Origin: Dietzia cinnamea NBRC 102147
GTDB taxonomy: Bacteria > Actinomycetota > Actinomycetes > Mycobacteriales > Mycobacteriaceae
Length of the DNA: 64,000 nucleotides
Assembly: GCF_001571065.1 (NCBI RefSeq)
Contig: NZ_BCSW01000002.1
Span: forward strand, 62,001 to 126,000
Direction of reading: 5' to 3'
Shown: piece by piece, positions 1 through 9,731 of the stretch
Layout: each line of letters starts with the position of its first letter
How positions within the stretch are numbered: the stretch's first letter is position 1
Notes under the pieces: generated by a model
What the model was told of the DNA's origin: nothing
Seen by the model: only the letters and a program-made list of their open reading frames with translations
Databases searched by the model: none
Translations under genes and position numbers: made by a program

Positions 1-563
1 TGTACCGCCTGGTAGCCGGGCTCGCGGTGGCCGCTCTGCTCGGTGTCCCACTCGGGCTGTGGCTCGGCCTACGTCGGCGCGCCGAGGCGGTCGCGGGCCC
101 GCTCGTCCAGTTCCTCCGGATGATCTCGCCGTTGTCGTGGGCGCCTGTCGCGATCGCCGTCTTCGGGATCGGCAACGAGCCGGTGATCTTCCTCGTCGCC
201 GCGGCGGCGATCTGGCCGATCATGCTCTCCACCTCGTCCGGCGTCCACGCGATGGACCCGGGTTATCTCGACGTGGCCCGCACGATGGGCGCCAGCGGGT
301 GGGAGCGACTGACGCGGGTCGTCATCCCGGCGGTGAGACCGGCGATCCTCGGCGGTATCCGGCTCGCCCTGGGCACGGCGTGGATCGTGTTGGTGCCCGC
401 GGAGATGCTCGGAGTTCGGTCGGGGCTGGGTTATCAGATCCTCAACGCCCGCGATCAGCTGGCCTACGACCAGGTCATGGCCGTGATCCTGGTCATCGGC
501 GTGCTGGGGTTCGCGCTGGACTCGCTGTCCCGGCTCATCCTGCGGGAGCGCACCGCGCGCTGA
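1..563 (+). CDS. ABC transporter permease, SsuC/TauC-like (5' truncated by window edge)
   Basis: Inner-membrane permease of an ABC importer of the nitrate/sulfonate/taurine class. The frame is open from base 3 with no stop, so the gene begins before the window and only the C-terminal part (about 187 codons) is present. Several hydrophobic segments surround a cytoplasmic EAA-type loop (ARTMGASGWERLTRVVIP), the site that docks on the ATPase. This is followed by a segment typical of the family (LGTAWIVLVPAEML). No ATPase or binding-protein gene follows, so its partners should lie upstream. The substrate cannot be told from the sequence. The class is secure; the subfamily is an inference. Confidence 0.85.
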   Translation, partial: YRLVAGLAVAALLGVPLGLWLGLRRRAEAVAGPLVQFLRMISPLSWAPVAIAVFGIGNEPVIFLVAAAAIWPIMLSTSSGVHAMDPGYLDVARTMGASGWERLTRVVIPAVRPAILGGIRLALGTAWIVLVPAEMLGVRSGLGYQILNARDQLAYDQVMAVILVIGVLGFALDSLSRLILRERTAR

Positions 564-606
564 CGCGCGGCCCCGGCGGTGGCCGGTGCAGGTGCGGGCG
601 CAGGGC

Positions 607-1089
607 TCATACCCGGCGCAACTCCGAGCGCAGGTGGTGCGTGAGGGGTACACCCACGGCGGCCATCGCGAATGTCGTCACCATCCGGTCGCCGACGATC
701 TCGTATCGGCGACTGGTGGTGACGACCTCCTTGGCGGTGGCACTGCCCACGACGCGCGAGTCGAATTCCAACACGACGGTGTCGGCCTCTGCGACGACCG
801 TGCCTTCACACAGCTCGGTCTGCCCGGTGGGCTGGGCGAGGACGAACTCGGCCACGCCGTCGCGGGGCGCTCGGAGGAACCCTGTCTCGGTGTGCATGGG
901 CGAGCCGTTCGGTGCCCACGTCCGCTGGGTGTAGTGCAGGAAGGGTTTCCCGACATCCGTGAACGTGAGCTCCTCGGTGTAGGAGAAGTCGTCGATCGTC
1001 GGGTACGTCCCCGCGCCGTTCCCCTTCCAGGAGCCGAGGAGTGCCGCCAGGGGCGTGAGGTTCGGGGCGAGCGTCGATGCGGGATCCAT
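607..1089 (-). CDS. nitrobindin-like haem-binding beta-barrel protein (FABP-like; putative peroxynitrite isomerase)
   Basis: A 160-residue protein of the nitrobindin/THAP4-C family, a ten-stranded barrel that binds ferric haem and isomerises peroxynitrite to nitrate. The family signature GxWxGxGxGxYP is present near residue 20 (GSWKGNGAGTYP). The C-terminal motif with the haem-ligand histidine is also present (PLTHHLRSELRR). The ATG is preceded at 7 nt by TAGTCT on the coding strand with no ribosome site, so a leaderless start is likely. It stands alone, convergent with the upstream permease. Family assignment is firm; activity is inferred from relatives. Confidence 0.88.
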   Translation of the reverse strand: MDPASTLAPNLTPLAALLGSWKGNGAGTYPTIDDFSYTEELTFTDVGKPFLHYTQRTWAPNGSPMHTETGFLRAPRDGVAEFVLAQPTGQTELCEGTVVAEADTVVLEFDSRVVGSATAKEVVTTSRRYEIVGDRMVTTFAMAAVGVPLTHHLRSELRRV

Positions 1090-1096
1090 GGCCGAG

Positions 1097-1102
1097 AGAC
1101 TA
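1097..1102 (-). promoter_or_regulatory. -10 hexamer for nitrobindin-like gene (leaderless)
   Basis: TAGTCT on the minus strand lies 7 nt before the ATG, with no Shine-Dalgarno sequence. The transcript probably starts at the start codon. Confidence 0.5.
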
Positions 1103-1174
1103 GGCCACGGCCGGGCACGCGGCGGTCTCCGGCGCCGGGTTCGTAGCGATCGCCGGGTTCGCGGCGACAGCTGA

Positions 1175-1702
1175 TCAACCGTCCCAGACCGGGTTACCGT
1201 CCTCGTCGAGCCGCAGGCCCTCGCTCGGCGTGTGCTCGGTGATCGAGCCGGAGTGCATCAGGTGCCCCACCGGCAGCTCGTGGACGGTCGCCACCACGTC
1301 AGCGACAATTCTCCGGTGGCAGCGCCACCACACCGATTCCGAGCACATCACCGCGACCCGCCGCTCGTGCGCGTCCGCCACGACGCGGGCGAGGGCCTCG
1401 CGAAAGGCGGGGTCGCGGGTCCAGGCGCTGTACGCCCGGAACGCCTCCACGCGCCACCATGTGTCGGGCGACCGCCGTCGTTGTTCGGCATCGAGGTGTC
1501 GGCGCCCGCCGAGGGCCTCCTCCCAGCGGTAGTCGATGCCGGCCTCCCCGACGATCTCGGGAACGGCGCCCTTGGCCGCCGCCTCGTTGGCACGGCTACC
1601 GGGGAACCTCCGGATGTCCACGAGGAGCTCGACCCCGGCGCCGCGGAGCAGGCGGGCTAGTTCGTCGCGGTCGAGTCGGCCGTGTCCGACGGTGAGGAGC
1701 AT
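1175..1702 (-). CDS. DUF488 family protein
   Basis: A 175-residue cytosolic protein of the DUF488 family, of unknown function. Family hallmarks are the N-terminal TVGHGRL, then VDIRRFPGSR near residue 32, and the conserved MCSE-x3-WRCHRR segment near residue 120, which has Cys and His suited to metal binding or catalysis. The start codon shares one base with the stop of the upstream DUF808 gene (TGATG), so the two are probably translationally coupled. The family is sure; the biochemical role is not known. Confidence 0.85.
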   Translation of the reverse strand: MLLTVGHGRLDRDELARLLRGAGVELLVDIRRFPGSRANEAAAKGAVPEIVGEAGIDYRWEEALGGRRHLDAEQRRRSPDTWWRVEAFRAYSAWTRDPAFREALARVVADAHERRVAVMCSESVWWRCHRRIVADVVATVHELPVGHLMHSGSITEHTPSEGLRLDEDGNPVWDG

Positions 1703-2718
1703 CAGCGATCGGTCTCCCGTCCCGTCCCCTCGGTCGCCCGCGGGTCGCCGCCGCCGGCAACGCCGCCGCCGCGAGGCGCATCGCGGTGTCCGTCACCGGA
1801 TCCCCGCCGGGGGATCAGGTGCATGACCGCGACGATCACCGCACCCACGGCGAGGCCGAAGACGAGGGCGCACGCCGTGTCGACCAGCCATCCGAGTACG
1901 GCGCCCACGCCGGCGACGCCGGCCGCGGGCTCCGCCAGGACGTGCACGAGGTCGTACGGCGCGGTCACACCGAGCTCGCCGAGGCCCACGAGAAGGATGT
2001 GTCCGCCGACCCACAGCATCGCGAGCATGCCGACGAACGAGATCACCTCGAGTACGGTCGGCATCGCCTTGACCAGGTTGCGGCCGAACCGTTGGATGCC
2101 GGGGGAGTCCTTGGCCGCGAGGTGCAGCCCGATGTCGTCCATCTTCACGATCATCGCGACGACACCGTAGACGAGCGCCGTGATCGCCAGGCCCACCACC
2201 ACGAGGATGACCCCCCGCGACCAGAACGACTCGGACGCGACCTCGTTGAGGGCGATCACCATGATCTCGGCGCTGAGGATGAAGTCGGTGGTCACCGCGC
2301 TGCGCACCATCCGCGCTTCGGCCTCGGGGCCCTTCTCCACGACGGGCGCGGCCTCCTCGTGGTGTCCCGAGACACGTTCCCACACCTTCTCGGCGCCCTC
2401 GTAGCAGAGGTAGAGGCCGCCGAGCATGAGGATCGGGGTGAGGAGCCACGGGACGAACTGGCTGAGCAGGAGCGCGAAGACGATGATGATCGCCTTGTTG
2501 CCCAGCGATCCGAGCGCGATCTTGCGGATGATGGGCAGTTCGCGCGACGGATCGACGTCGCGCACGTACTGGGGCGTGACGGCGGTGTCGTCGACCACGA
2601 CTCCGGCGGCCTTGACGCTGGCCCGTCCCGCGGCGGCCGCGACATCGTCGGCGCTGGCGGCGGCCATGCGTGCGAGTACAGCGACGTCGTCGAGCAGGGC
2701 GGCGAGTCCACCGGCCAT
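1702..2718 (-). CDS. DUF808 family (YedI-like) integral membrane protein
   Basis: A 338-residue multi-pass inner-membrane protein of the DUF808/YedI family, whose function is not established. It starts MAGGLAALLDDVAVLARMAA and has the family segment LPIIRKIALGSLGNK near residue 70. About seven hydrophobic helices follow, including LLSQFVPWLLTPILMLGG and a long loop rich in Glu. The chosen ATG has AGG about 8 bases upstream; an in-frame ATG four codons earlier has no ribosome site. It precedes and overlaps the DUF488 gene by one base. It is divergent from the CPBP protease gene across about 190 bases. Confidence 0.85.
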   Translation of the reverse strand: MAGGLAALLDDVAVLARMAAASADDVAAAAGRASVKAAGVVVDDTAVTPQYVRDVDPSRELPIIRKIALGSLGNKAIIIVFALLLSQFVPWLLTPILMLGGLYLCYEGAEKVWERVSGHHEEAAPVVEKGPEAEARMVRSAVTTDFILSAEIMVIALNEVASESFWSRGVILVVVGLAITALVYGVVAMIVKMDDIGLHLAAKDSPGIQRFGRNLVKAMPTVLEVISFVGMLAMLWVGGHILLVGLGELGVTAPYDLVHVLAEPAAGVAGVGAVLGWLVDTACALVFGLAVGAVIVAVMHLIPRRGSGDGHRDAPRGGGVAGGGDPRATEGTGRETDR

Positions 2719-2894
2719 GGAAGACCTCATTTCGGGCGGGCGGGCATGACCCCGCGGACGGGTCCGACCGCGAGGCCGGGTCGTCCCAGGGTAACGCTCA
2801 GTCCCGGGGCGTCGAGGACCCAGCGCAGCGTGGGGGTCGCGGGCGTCGTAGCGGTGCCCGCGGTGACCGGTGCCCACGACCGTGCGGCGCGAGG

Positions 2895-2900
2895 TATCGT
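2895..2900 (+). promoter_or_regulatory. -10 hexamer for CPBP protease gene (leaderless)
   Basis: TATCGT ends 7 nt before the ATG at 2908. No ribosome site is near, which suggests a leaderless mRNA and supports this start. Confidence 0.5.
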
Positions 2901-2907
2901 CGGGACG

Positions 2908-3660
2908 ATGTCACCGCACGACCGCATCATGTACGACCGCGTCCCGTTCGACCGCTCTCGCCTCCGGGGGGTGGTCGGGGTCGTCGGGGTGCTGGGGACG
3001 TTGGTGGCCATCAACCTCACCGCGAATCTGGCGGGGCTGCCGTACCGCGACTGGATCGTTCCGTTGGCCGTGCTCGTGATGGTCGTGGTGGTCAAGGTGC
3101 GCGGCATGCAGTGGGCCGAGTTGGGCCTGTCCCTGCGGCACATGCCGCGCGGACTGGCGTACGGCCTCGCCGCGACCGTGGCCGTGGCCGCGGTGGTGAC
3201 GGCCGGGTGTCTGATCCCGGCGACCAGCCCGTTCTTCCTCTCCGAGCGCTACTCGGACCTGCGGATGGCGGTGTTCTCGGCGCTCGTGCTCATCCCGCTG
3301 ATGACCGTCCTGCCGGAGGAGTTCGCGTTCCGGGGCGTCCTGCAGGGTGCCCTCGAGCGCACCTTCGGCACCACCGGGGTCTTCGTGATCGGCTCACTGG
3401 CGTTCGGTCTGTGGCACGTCACGTCGTCGTTGGGCCTGACGGCCGGCAACGCCGGGCTGGCCGAGGTCCTGGGAACGGGGCCGGTCGGTCAGCTGGCCGG
3501 GATAGGCCTGGCGGTGACCGCGACGTCCGTGGCGGGCGCGGGATTCATCTGGATCCGCCGCCGCAGCCGGAGCCTGCTCGCACCGATCGGCCTGCACTGG
3601 GCGTTCAACGCCGTCGGCGCGCTGGCGGCGGCGCTCACGTGGCGCGCCCTGGCCGGCTGA
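2908..3660 (+). CDS. CPBP family intramembrane glutamic endopeptidase (Abi/CaaX protease-like)
   Basis: A 250-residue membrane-embedded protease of the CPBP family. The three catalytic motifs are visible: EEFAFRG (EExxxR) near residue 137, a histidine in FGLWHVTSS near residue 170, and HWAFN (HxxxN) near residue 231. They lie among six to eight hydrophobic helices. The reading frame runs open far upstream, but that part is antisense to the DUF808 gene and is not coding. The ATG 7 nt after TATCGT is a good leaderless start. The 3' end overlaps the convergent exporter gene by 26 bases. Substrate unknown; bacterial relatives act in peptide processing or self-immunity. Confidence 0.85.
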   Translation: MSPHDRIMYDRVPFDRSRLRGVVGVVGVLGTLVAINLTANLAGLPYRDWIVPLAVLVMVVVVKVRGMQWAELGLSLRHMPRGLAYGLAATVAVAAVVTAGCLIPATSPFFLSERYSDLRMAVFSALVLIPLMTVLPEEFAFRGVLQGALERTFGTTGVFVIGSLAFGLWHVTSSLGLTAGNAGLAEVLGTGPVGQLAGIGLAVTATSVAGAGFIWIRRRSRSLLAPIGLHWAFNAVGALAAALTWRALAG

Positions 3661-4870
3661 GAATCGCCCACGCGGCCACCACGGCGATCGTCGCGCATGT
3701 GCCCATCACCGCGAGCATGGGGACGGCCGAGTGCGGTCCGGCGAGCCCGGTCAGTGGCGAGACCACCGCGGCCAGGCTGAACTGGGCGGCGCCGAGCAGT
3801 GCCGACCCGGCGCCGGAGTTGCCGCCGGTGGCCTGCATGGCCAGGGCCACCGCGTTGGGCAGGACCGTGCCGATCGACAGAGTGAGCACGATGAACCCGA
3901 CCGTGACCGGCGCCAGCGAGAGGGTGCCGGCGGGGGAGAGGGTGACGACGACGACGAGGAACACGATCGCCACGACCATGCCCACCACCCCGGTGCCCAT
4001 GAGCTTCTCCGGTGCGAACCTGCCCACCAGCCGCGCGCCCGCGAGGTTCGACACGAGGATGCCCAGTGCGTTGACGGTGAAGGCGATCGCGTAGGCGGTG
4101 GGCGACAGGCCCACCATGTCCTGGTAGATGAACGGGCTGGCCGAGATGTAGGCGAACAGGACGCCGAAGGTGAACACGAACACCGACACACGGGCGGCGA
4201 ACGGCCCGTGCGTGGCCACGGCCCGCATGCCGGAGAGGGCCGCGCGCACGCCGCCGGCGCGACGGTCCGCGGCCGGCAACGACTCGGGCACGGCCACGGC
4301 CACGCCGACGGCCGTGACGGCGGCCAGTGCGGCGAGCAACCAGAACACGCCCCGCCAGCCGCCGAAGGGCACCACCGCGCCGCCGACGAGCGGGGCGATC
4401 ACCGGGGCGACGGACTGGATGGCCATGAGCGTCGCGAACGCCTTGGCCACCCCGTCGCCCCGGCCCACGTCGACGATCACGGCCTTGGCCAGCACGACGC
4501 CGGCGGCGCCGAAGAAGCCCTGGGCCACCCTCCCGGCCAGCAGCACCCAGATCGCGGGGGCGAGTGCGCAGACGACGGCCGCGAGTGCGGTGCCGATCGC
4601 GCCCGCCAGGAGGAGGGTCCGGCGGCCCGTCCGGTCCGAGATCGGGCCGATCACCAGCTGGCCCAGCGCCAGCGACACCATGAACGCCGTGAGTGTGAGT
4701 TGCGCGGTCGAGGCGGTGACCCCGAACTCGTCGACGATCAGCGGCAGCGCCGGCAGGTAGGTGTCGGTGGCGAAGGGGCCGATCGCCCCGGTGAACGCCA
4801 GCGCGACGAGCATCGTGGCCGGGACGCCGCCGGCGGTCGGGGGAGGTGTCGGGGAGGGGGCGGACGTCAC
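3635..4870 (-). CDS. Bcr/CflA-type multidrug efflux MFS transporter
   Basis: A 411-residue major-facilitator drug/H+ antiporter with 12 predicted helices. The start of the transport domain reads FATDTYLPALPLI, typical of Bcr/CflA (DHA1) exporters. The loop 2-3 signature GPISDRTGRR follows, then a motif-C-like segment (SVAPVIAPLVGG) in helix 5. The N-terminus is Pro-rich and short. GTG start lies 6 nt after TATCGT. The gene is convergent with and overlaps the CPBP gene. Substrates cannot be predicted; the family exports bicyclomycin, chloramphenicol and similar compounds. Confidence 0.9.
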   Translation of the reverse strand: MTSAPSPTPPPTAGGVPATMLVALAFTGAIGPFATDTYLPALPLIVDEFGVTASTAQLTLTAFMVSLALGQLVIGPISDRTGRRTLLLAGAIGTALAAVVCALAPAIWVLLAGRVAQGFFGAAGVVLAKAVIVDVGRGDGVAKAFATLMAIQSVAPVIAPLVGGAVVPFGGWRGVFWLLAALAAVTAVGVAVAVPESLPAADRRAGGVRAALSGMRAVATHGPFAARVSVFVFTFGVLFAYISASPFIYQDMVGLSPTAYAIAFTVNALGILVSNLAGARLVGRFAPEKLMGTGVVGMVVAIVFLVVVVTLSPAGTLSLAPVTVGFIVLTLSIGTVLPNAVALAMQATGGNSGAGSALLGAAQFSLAAVVSPLTGLAGPHSAVPMLAVMGTCATIAVVAAWAILSRPGRAT

Positions 4871-4876
4871 GACTGG

Positions 4877-4882
4877 ACGATA
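4877..4882 (-). promoter_or_regulatory. -10 hexamer for MFS exporter gene (leaderless)
   Basis: TATCGT on the minus strand lies 6 nt before the GTG start; no ribosome site is seen. Confidence 0.45.
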
Positions 4883-4912
4883 TCGGCGCCGTGAGCGCCG
4901 GGCCCGCCCGGG

Positions 4913-5434
4913 TCAGTCGGTCTCGACCTCCGCGACCCCGTCGAGGTAGGTGATGACGCCTCCCTCGAACGTGGAGATCCAGCCGCCGTCCGTGGTCGCC
5001 TCGTCCGCCGTGGGGAAGCCGAGATCGCCCGCCGGGCCGCCCGCCTCGCGGTAGGCGGCGAGGATCTCGCCCTGGACGACGAATGGGCGGCCCCGGGGAG
5101 TCAGGACGATCGCACCCCGTTCGAAATCGACGACCGAACCACCCTCCACCTCCGTAGCGGGCCCCGTCACCCGGCCGAGCATGCCCTGCTCGCCACCGAG
5201 TTCCTCCCAGCGCTGTGCCACCGCCGCCGGGATGTCGACCGGGGAGCCCGCGGACCCGGGTACGGGGGTGGAGCTCGTCGTCGTCGCCGTCTCCGCCGTC
5301 GTCACCGCGGTCGGTGACGCCGGCGCGGCGGAGTCCCCACCGGTGGGGCCGTCGGCGGACGAGCAGGCCACCAGGGTGGCGCCGGTGACCGCGGCCAGGG
5401 CCAGAGGGGCGAGGATACGCGTGATCCTGTCCAT
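4913..5434 (-). CDS. LGFP-repeat lipoprotein
   Basis: A 173-residue exported lipoprotein. The N-terminal signal ends in a lipobox (LVAC, Cys near residue 22). A Ser/Thr/Ala/Pro-rich tether of about 45 residues follows, then two LGFP-type repeats (GGEQGMLGRVTGP and GGPAGDLGFPTADE). LGFP repeats occur in cell-wall and surface proteins of mycolic-acid actinobacteria and are thought to anchor proteins to the wall. The start is fixed by the signal peptide and by TAGGAT 7 nt upstream. It stands alone. A structural or wall-binding role is inferred. Confidence 0.85.
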   Translation of the reverse strand: MDRITRILAPLALAAVTGATLVACSSADGPTGGDSAAPASPTAVTTAETATTTSSTPVPGSAGSPVDIPAAVAQRWEELGGEQGMLGRVTGPATEVEGGSVVDFERGAIVLTPRGRPFVVQGEILAAYREAGGPAGDLGFPTADEATTDGGWISTFEGGVITYLDGVAEVETD

Positions 5435-5441
5435 GGCGCCG

Positions 5442-5447
5442 ATCCTA
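5442..5447 (-). promoter_or_regulatory. -10 hexamer for LGFP lipoprotein gene (leaderless)
   Basis: TAGGAT on the minus strand lies 7 nt before the ATG; no ribosome site is seen. Confidence 0.5.
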
Positions 5448-5577
5448 GTCGCCCGTGCCGTAGTGGGACCGTGGCCGAAACCGCAACGCCGAACGGCTTT
5501 CCCGGCTGAGGCGCACCGGCGCACACTGAAGGGCACCGCCGGGGCCCCGCGTCTCCGGCACCGCGGAGGGGAACACG

Positions 5578-5921
5578 ATGGCCCAGATGAGCACCTGCCT
5601 GTGGTTCGCCACCGAAGCGCAGGAGGCCGCCGAGTTCTCACGCCTCCGGAGTACACGGACGCGGTATCCCTCGAGATCCGGTGCGACACCCAGAAGGAAC
5701 TGGACCACTACTGGAACCGACTCCTCGCCGGCGGCGGTCGGGAGGTCCAGTGCGGCTGGCTCATCGACCGATACGGGGTCCGTTGGCAGGTCACCCCGCA
5801 CATGCTCTACGACCTGGCCCGCGGCGACGACCCCGAGGCGGCGCGACGCGCGTTCACCGCGATGATGAGCATGGTCAAGCTCGACGTCGCCACTCTCGAG
5901 GCCGCCGCCCGCGGGGACTGA
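5578..5921 (+). pseudogene. VOC/PhnB-like (3-demethylubiquinone methyltransferase-like) gene, internally deleted and frameshifted
   Basis: Two halves of a PhnB-type VOC protein are readable in different frames. Bases 5578-5637 encode the family start (MAQMSTCLWFATEAQEAAEF). Bases 5643-5921 encode the C-terminal half in another frame, from PPEYTDAVSLEIRC through LDHYWNRLLAGGG, CGWLIDRYGVRWQVTP and MSMVKLDVATLEAA to a stop. The roughly 50-residue middle that intact members have between EF and the EYTDAVSL segment is missing, and the frame changes at the join near 5638-5642. This looks like a deletion of about 150-170 bases. A good ribosome site (GGAGGGGAA) still precedes the ATG. No product with both halves can be made without frameshifting. 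A sequencing or assembly error cannot by itself explain the missing middle. Confidence 0.75.
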
Positions 5922-5950
5922 GCTGCGCGGACGACGGCCGGGAGGACGGA

Positions 5951-7648
<1,698 letters not shown>

Positions 7649-7702
7649 CGACGGCTCCTGGGTGTGCAGGTGGATGATCTGCGTCCCAGGATAGTTGCCG
7701 GA

Positions 7703-8278
7703 TCATGCTGGTCGGAATCGGGTGTGGATCAAGGGCACGAACCGGTAACCGCCGTGCTCGCTGATCTCGAGGTCGGCGCCCGATCGCCGCACCCGGTGCA
7801 TCCGGTTCGCCCACGGCGCGACCATGATCCCGTTCTCGCCGAGCTGGCCGACGAGCTCGCGGGGGAGGTCGTCGGCCATCGCGGAGACGAGGATGCGGTC
7901 GAACGGCGCGTGCCCGGGGAGGCCGAGTGCCCCCGGTTCGGCGTGGTGGACATGGACCCACGGTTGGTCGATCGCCTCGCGGGAACTTTCCACCAGCTCC
8001 GGGACGAGTTCGACGGCGCGGACCTCCGAGTCCGGCCCGCCGAGCTCGCCGAGGATCGCGGAAGTCCATCCGCTACCGGACCCCACGTCGAGCGCCCGCA
8101 TACCGGGGAACGGCTCGAGGAGGGTCAGCATGTCCGCCACGGTGGACGGTTGCGAGTTGGTCTGCCCGTACCCGATCGGCAGCGGAGCGTCGAGGGCGTG
8201 GTCTCCGACGACCTCCGGCGGGAGGAAGCGACGGCGGTCCTGGGCGCGCATCGCCGCCGCGATATCCGGGACGCTCAC
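7703..8278 (-). CDS. protein-L-isoaspartate O-methyltransferase-like protein
   Basis: A 191-residue SAM-dependent methyltransferase of the PCMT family, which repairs isoaspartyl residues. The family substrate-loop motif is GYGQTNSQPSTVADML near residue 40. SAM motif I is DVGSGSGWTSAILGEL near residue 65. The next acidic motif is VRAVELVPEL. A GTG start at VSVPDIAAAM was chosen because the frame upstream enters the neighbouring acidic-protein gene. It lies about 30 bases downstream of that gene and is probably co-transcribed with it. It is short for a PCMT, so a related but different acceptor is possible. Confidence 0.8.
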   Translation of the reverse strand: MSVPDIAAAMRAQDRRRFLPPEVVGDHALDAPLPIGYGQTNSQPSTVADMLTLLEPFPGMRALDVGSGSGWTSAILGELGGPDSEVRAVELVPELVESSREAIDQPWVHVHHAEPGALGLPGHAPFDRILVSAMADDLPRELVGQLGENGIMVAPWANRMHRVRRSGADLEISEHGGYRFVPLIHTRFRPA

Positions 8279-8307
8279 GGCGACACCCCCGCGGTCGGTC
8301 GCTTCGG

Positions 8308-8604
8308 TCAGGCCTCGCCGAGGACCCGGGTCTCGCCGTCCGGGTCGAGCTCGTCGATCTCGTCGCGGGGCTCTGGCGAGACCCCCTCGTCCTCCGGCTC
8401 CGGGCTGTCGACGTCCGGACGCTCGGCCGCGAGCTTGTCGTCGAGGTCGTGGTTCTCCTCGATCGGCTTCCACGTCTCCGGCGGGTCGACGGTCAGGTCC
8501 TCGTTGTCCGTGGTGATGACGTCGGCGTCGAGACCCTCGCTACCGTCGAGCGTGTTCTCGTCGTAGTCACCGTCGGTGTCCTGGTCGTACTGTCGTTCGG
8601 TCAT
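8308..8604 (-). CDS. small highly acidic protein, DUF5709-like
   Basis: A 98-residue soluble protein, about one third Asp and Glu, with no hydrophobic segment. It contains LDGSEGLDADVITTDNED and LDDKLAAERPDV, which resemble segments of the actinobacterial DUF5709 family. The ATG at MTERQYDQDT is the most plausible start; upstream in-frame sequence loses the acidic bias. It lies before the PCMT-like gene. Function unknown. The family call rests on motif resemblance only. Confidence 0.65.
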   Translation of the reverse strand: MTERQYDQDTDGDYDENTLDGSEGLDADVITTDNEDLTVDPPETWKPIEENHDLDDKLAAERPDVDSPEPEDEGVSPEPRDEIDELDPDGETRVLGEA

Positions 8605-8710
8605 GACTCTGATTGTCCTGAATCCGGGGCCTTCCCGCATCCGGTCTCCTCGATGCCGCCGGGCGGGACGCACCACGGTCGCAGGGTTCGAGGAAGAGGC
8701 GTGGTGCGTG

Positions 8711-8729
8711 TTAAGTGAGGCAAGCCATA
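8711..8729. promoter_or_regulatory. weak IdeR/DtxR-like box
   Basis: TTAAGTGAGGCAAGCCATA matches the 19-bp iron-box consensus TWAGGTWAGSCTWACCTWA at about 14 positions. It lies 72 bases upstream of the siderophore-binding-protein gene and 33 bases upstream of the better box. It may be a second site for cooperative binding. Confidence 0.45.
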
Positions 8730-8737
8730 CTTTCAAC

Positions 8738-8767
8738 TTGCCTATCGATGATTCGTGCGGTTAAGGT
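8738..8767 (+). promoter_or_regulatory. candidate promoter of the siderophore uptake operon
   Basis: TTGCCT (8738-8743) and TAAGGT (8762-8767) are 18 bp apart and resemble -35 and -10 elements. The -10 lies inside the strong iron box, as expected for a metal-repressed promoter. The assignment is by pattern only. Confidence 0.4.
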
Positions 8768-8780
8768 GAGGCTAACCTTC
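8762..8780. promoter_or_regulatory. IdeR/DtxR iron box
   Basis: TAAGGTGAGGCTAACCTTC matches 17 of 19 positions of the DtxR/IdeR consensus TWAGGTWAGSCTWACCTWA, including the central palindrome. It lies 21 bases upstream of the siderophore-binding-protein ATG and overlaps the likely -10 element. Iron-replete repression of the downstream four-gene importer is inferred. Confidence 0.85.
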
Positions 8781-8800
8781 CGAACTATCCCTGGAGTGAC

Positions 8801-9712
8801 ATGAAGCGATTCCCCAAGATCGCCGCCGCAACGGCAGCGATCGCGTTGACCGGTGGCGCGCTCACTGCGTGCGGCAGCTCGGACGCACAGTCCGCCGGCG
8901 CCGAGGGGGAGGGACCGACCCGGGTGGTGCTCACGAGTCACGCGGCGGCCGACACCCTGGATGCGCTCGACCTGGAGGATCGGGTCATCGGTCTGGTGAA
9001 GACCGGAGTCTTCCCGGCGGCGTTGGACGTGTACGCGGGAGACGAGTACACGGACATCGGCAGCCTCAAGGAGCCGAAGATGGACGTCATCGCCGAACTG
9101 GGACCCGACCTGATCCTGTTCGGTAACCGCACCCGGGAGATGGAGCCGGAGTTCGCGAAGATCTCCGACCAGGTGATCGCCGGAGATCCGGACACATCCG
9201 ACACGATCGCGTCGAACCGCGCCAAGGTCGAGGAGATCGCGGCGCTGTTCGGAGCCGAGGACAAGGCTGTCGATGAGCTCGCCGAGATCGACGAGATGGT
9301 GGCCGAGACCCGGGCCAAGGCGGAGGGGGCGGGCACGGCCCTCGTCCTGATGACGTCCGGCGGCAAGGTGACCGGGTACGGACCGGGCTCGCGCTTCGAT
9401 CTGATCTTCAACGAGCTCGGGATGTCGCCTGCAGGTGAACTCGAGGCGGAGGGCAGCCACGGTGCCCCGCTCAGCTGGGAGCAGATCGCCGAGCTGAATC
9501 CCGACCACGTCTTCGTCATCGATCGGGACGCGGCGATCGGTGCCGAGGGTGAGGCCGCCGCGGCCCTGCTCGACAACCCGCTCTTCAACCGGACCTCGGC
9601 TGCGGTCAACGACAACGTCCACTTCCTGGACGGCCAGAACTGGTACCTCGTCGGGGGCGGGCTCGGCGTCCTCGAGTCGATGATCGACGAGATCGACTCC
9701 GCCGTCTCCTGA
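8801..9712 (+). CDS. iron-siderophore ABC transporter substrate-binding lipoprotein
   Basis: A 303-residue exported lipoprotein of the FecB/FepB/YclQ (peripla_BP_2) family that captures ferric siderophore outside the membrane. The signal ends in lipobox LTAC (Cys near residue 24). The two-lobed fold is recognisable by VVLTSHAAADTLDAL near the N-lobe start, IGSLKEPKMDVIAELGPDLI near residue 100, and the C-lobe start GTALVLMTSGGKVTGYG. GGAG lies 6-7 bases before the ATG. It is the first gene of an importer operon with two permeases and an ATPase, behind iron boxes. Substrate is not known; the YclQ/FatB-like pattern hints at catecholate or photolysed siderophores, weakly. Confidence 0.92.
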   Translation: MKRFPKIAAATAAIALTGGALTACGSSDAQSAGAEGEGPTRVVLTSHAAADTLDALDLEDRVIGLVKTGVFPAALDVYAGDEYTDIGSLKEPKMDVIAELGPDLILFGNRTREMEPEFAKISDQVIAGDPDTSDTIASNRAKVEEIAALFGAEDKAVDELAEIDEMVAETRAKAEGAGTALVLMTSGGKVTGYGPGSRFDLIFNELGMSPAGELEAEGSHGAPLSWEQIAELNPDHVFVIDRDAAIGAEGEAAAALLDNPLFNRTSAAVNDNVHFLDGQNWYLVGGGLGVLESMIDEIDSAVS

Positions 9713-9731
9713 CGGTAGGCAGCCACCGCAG

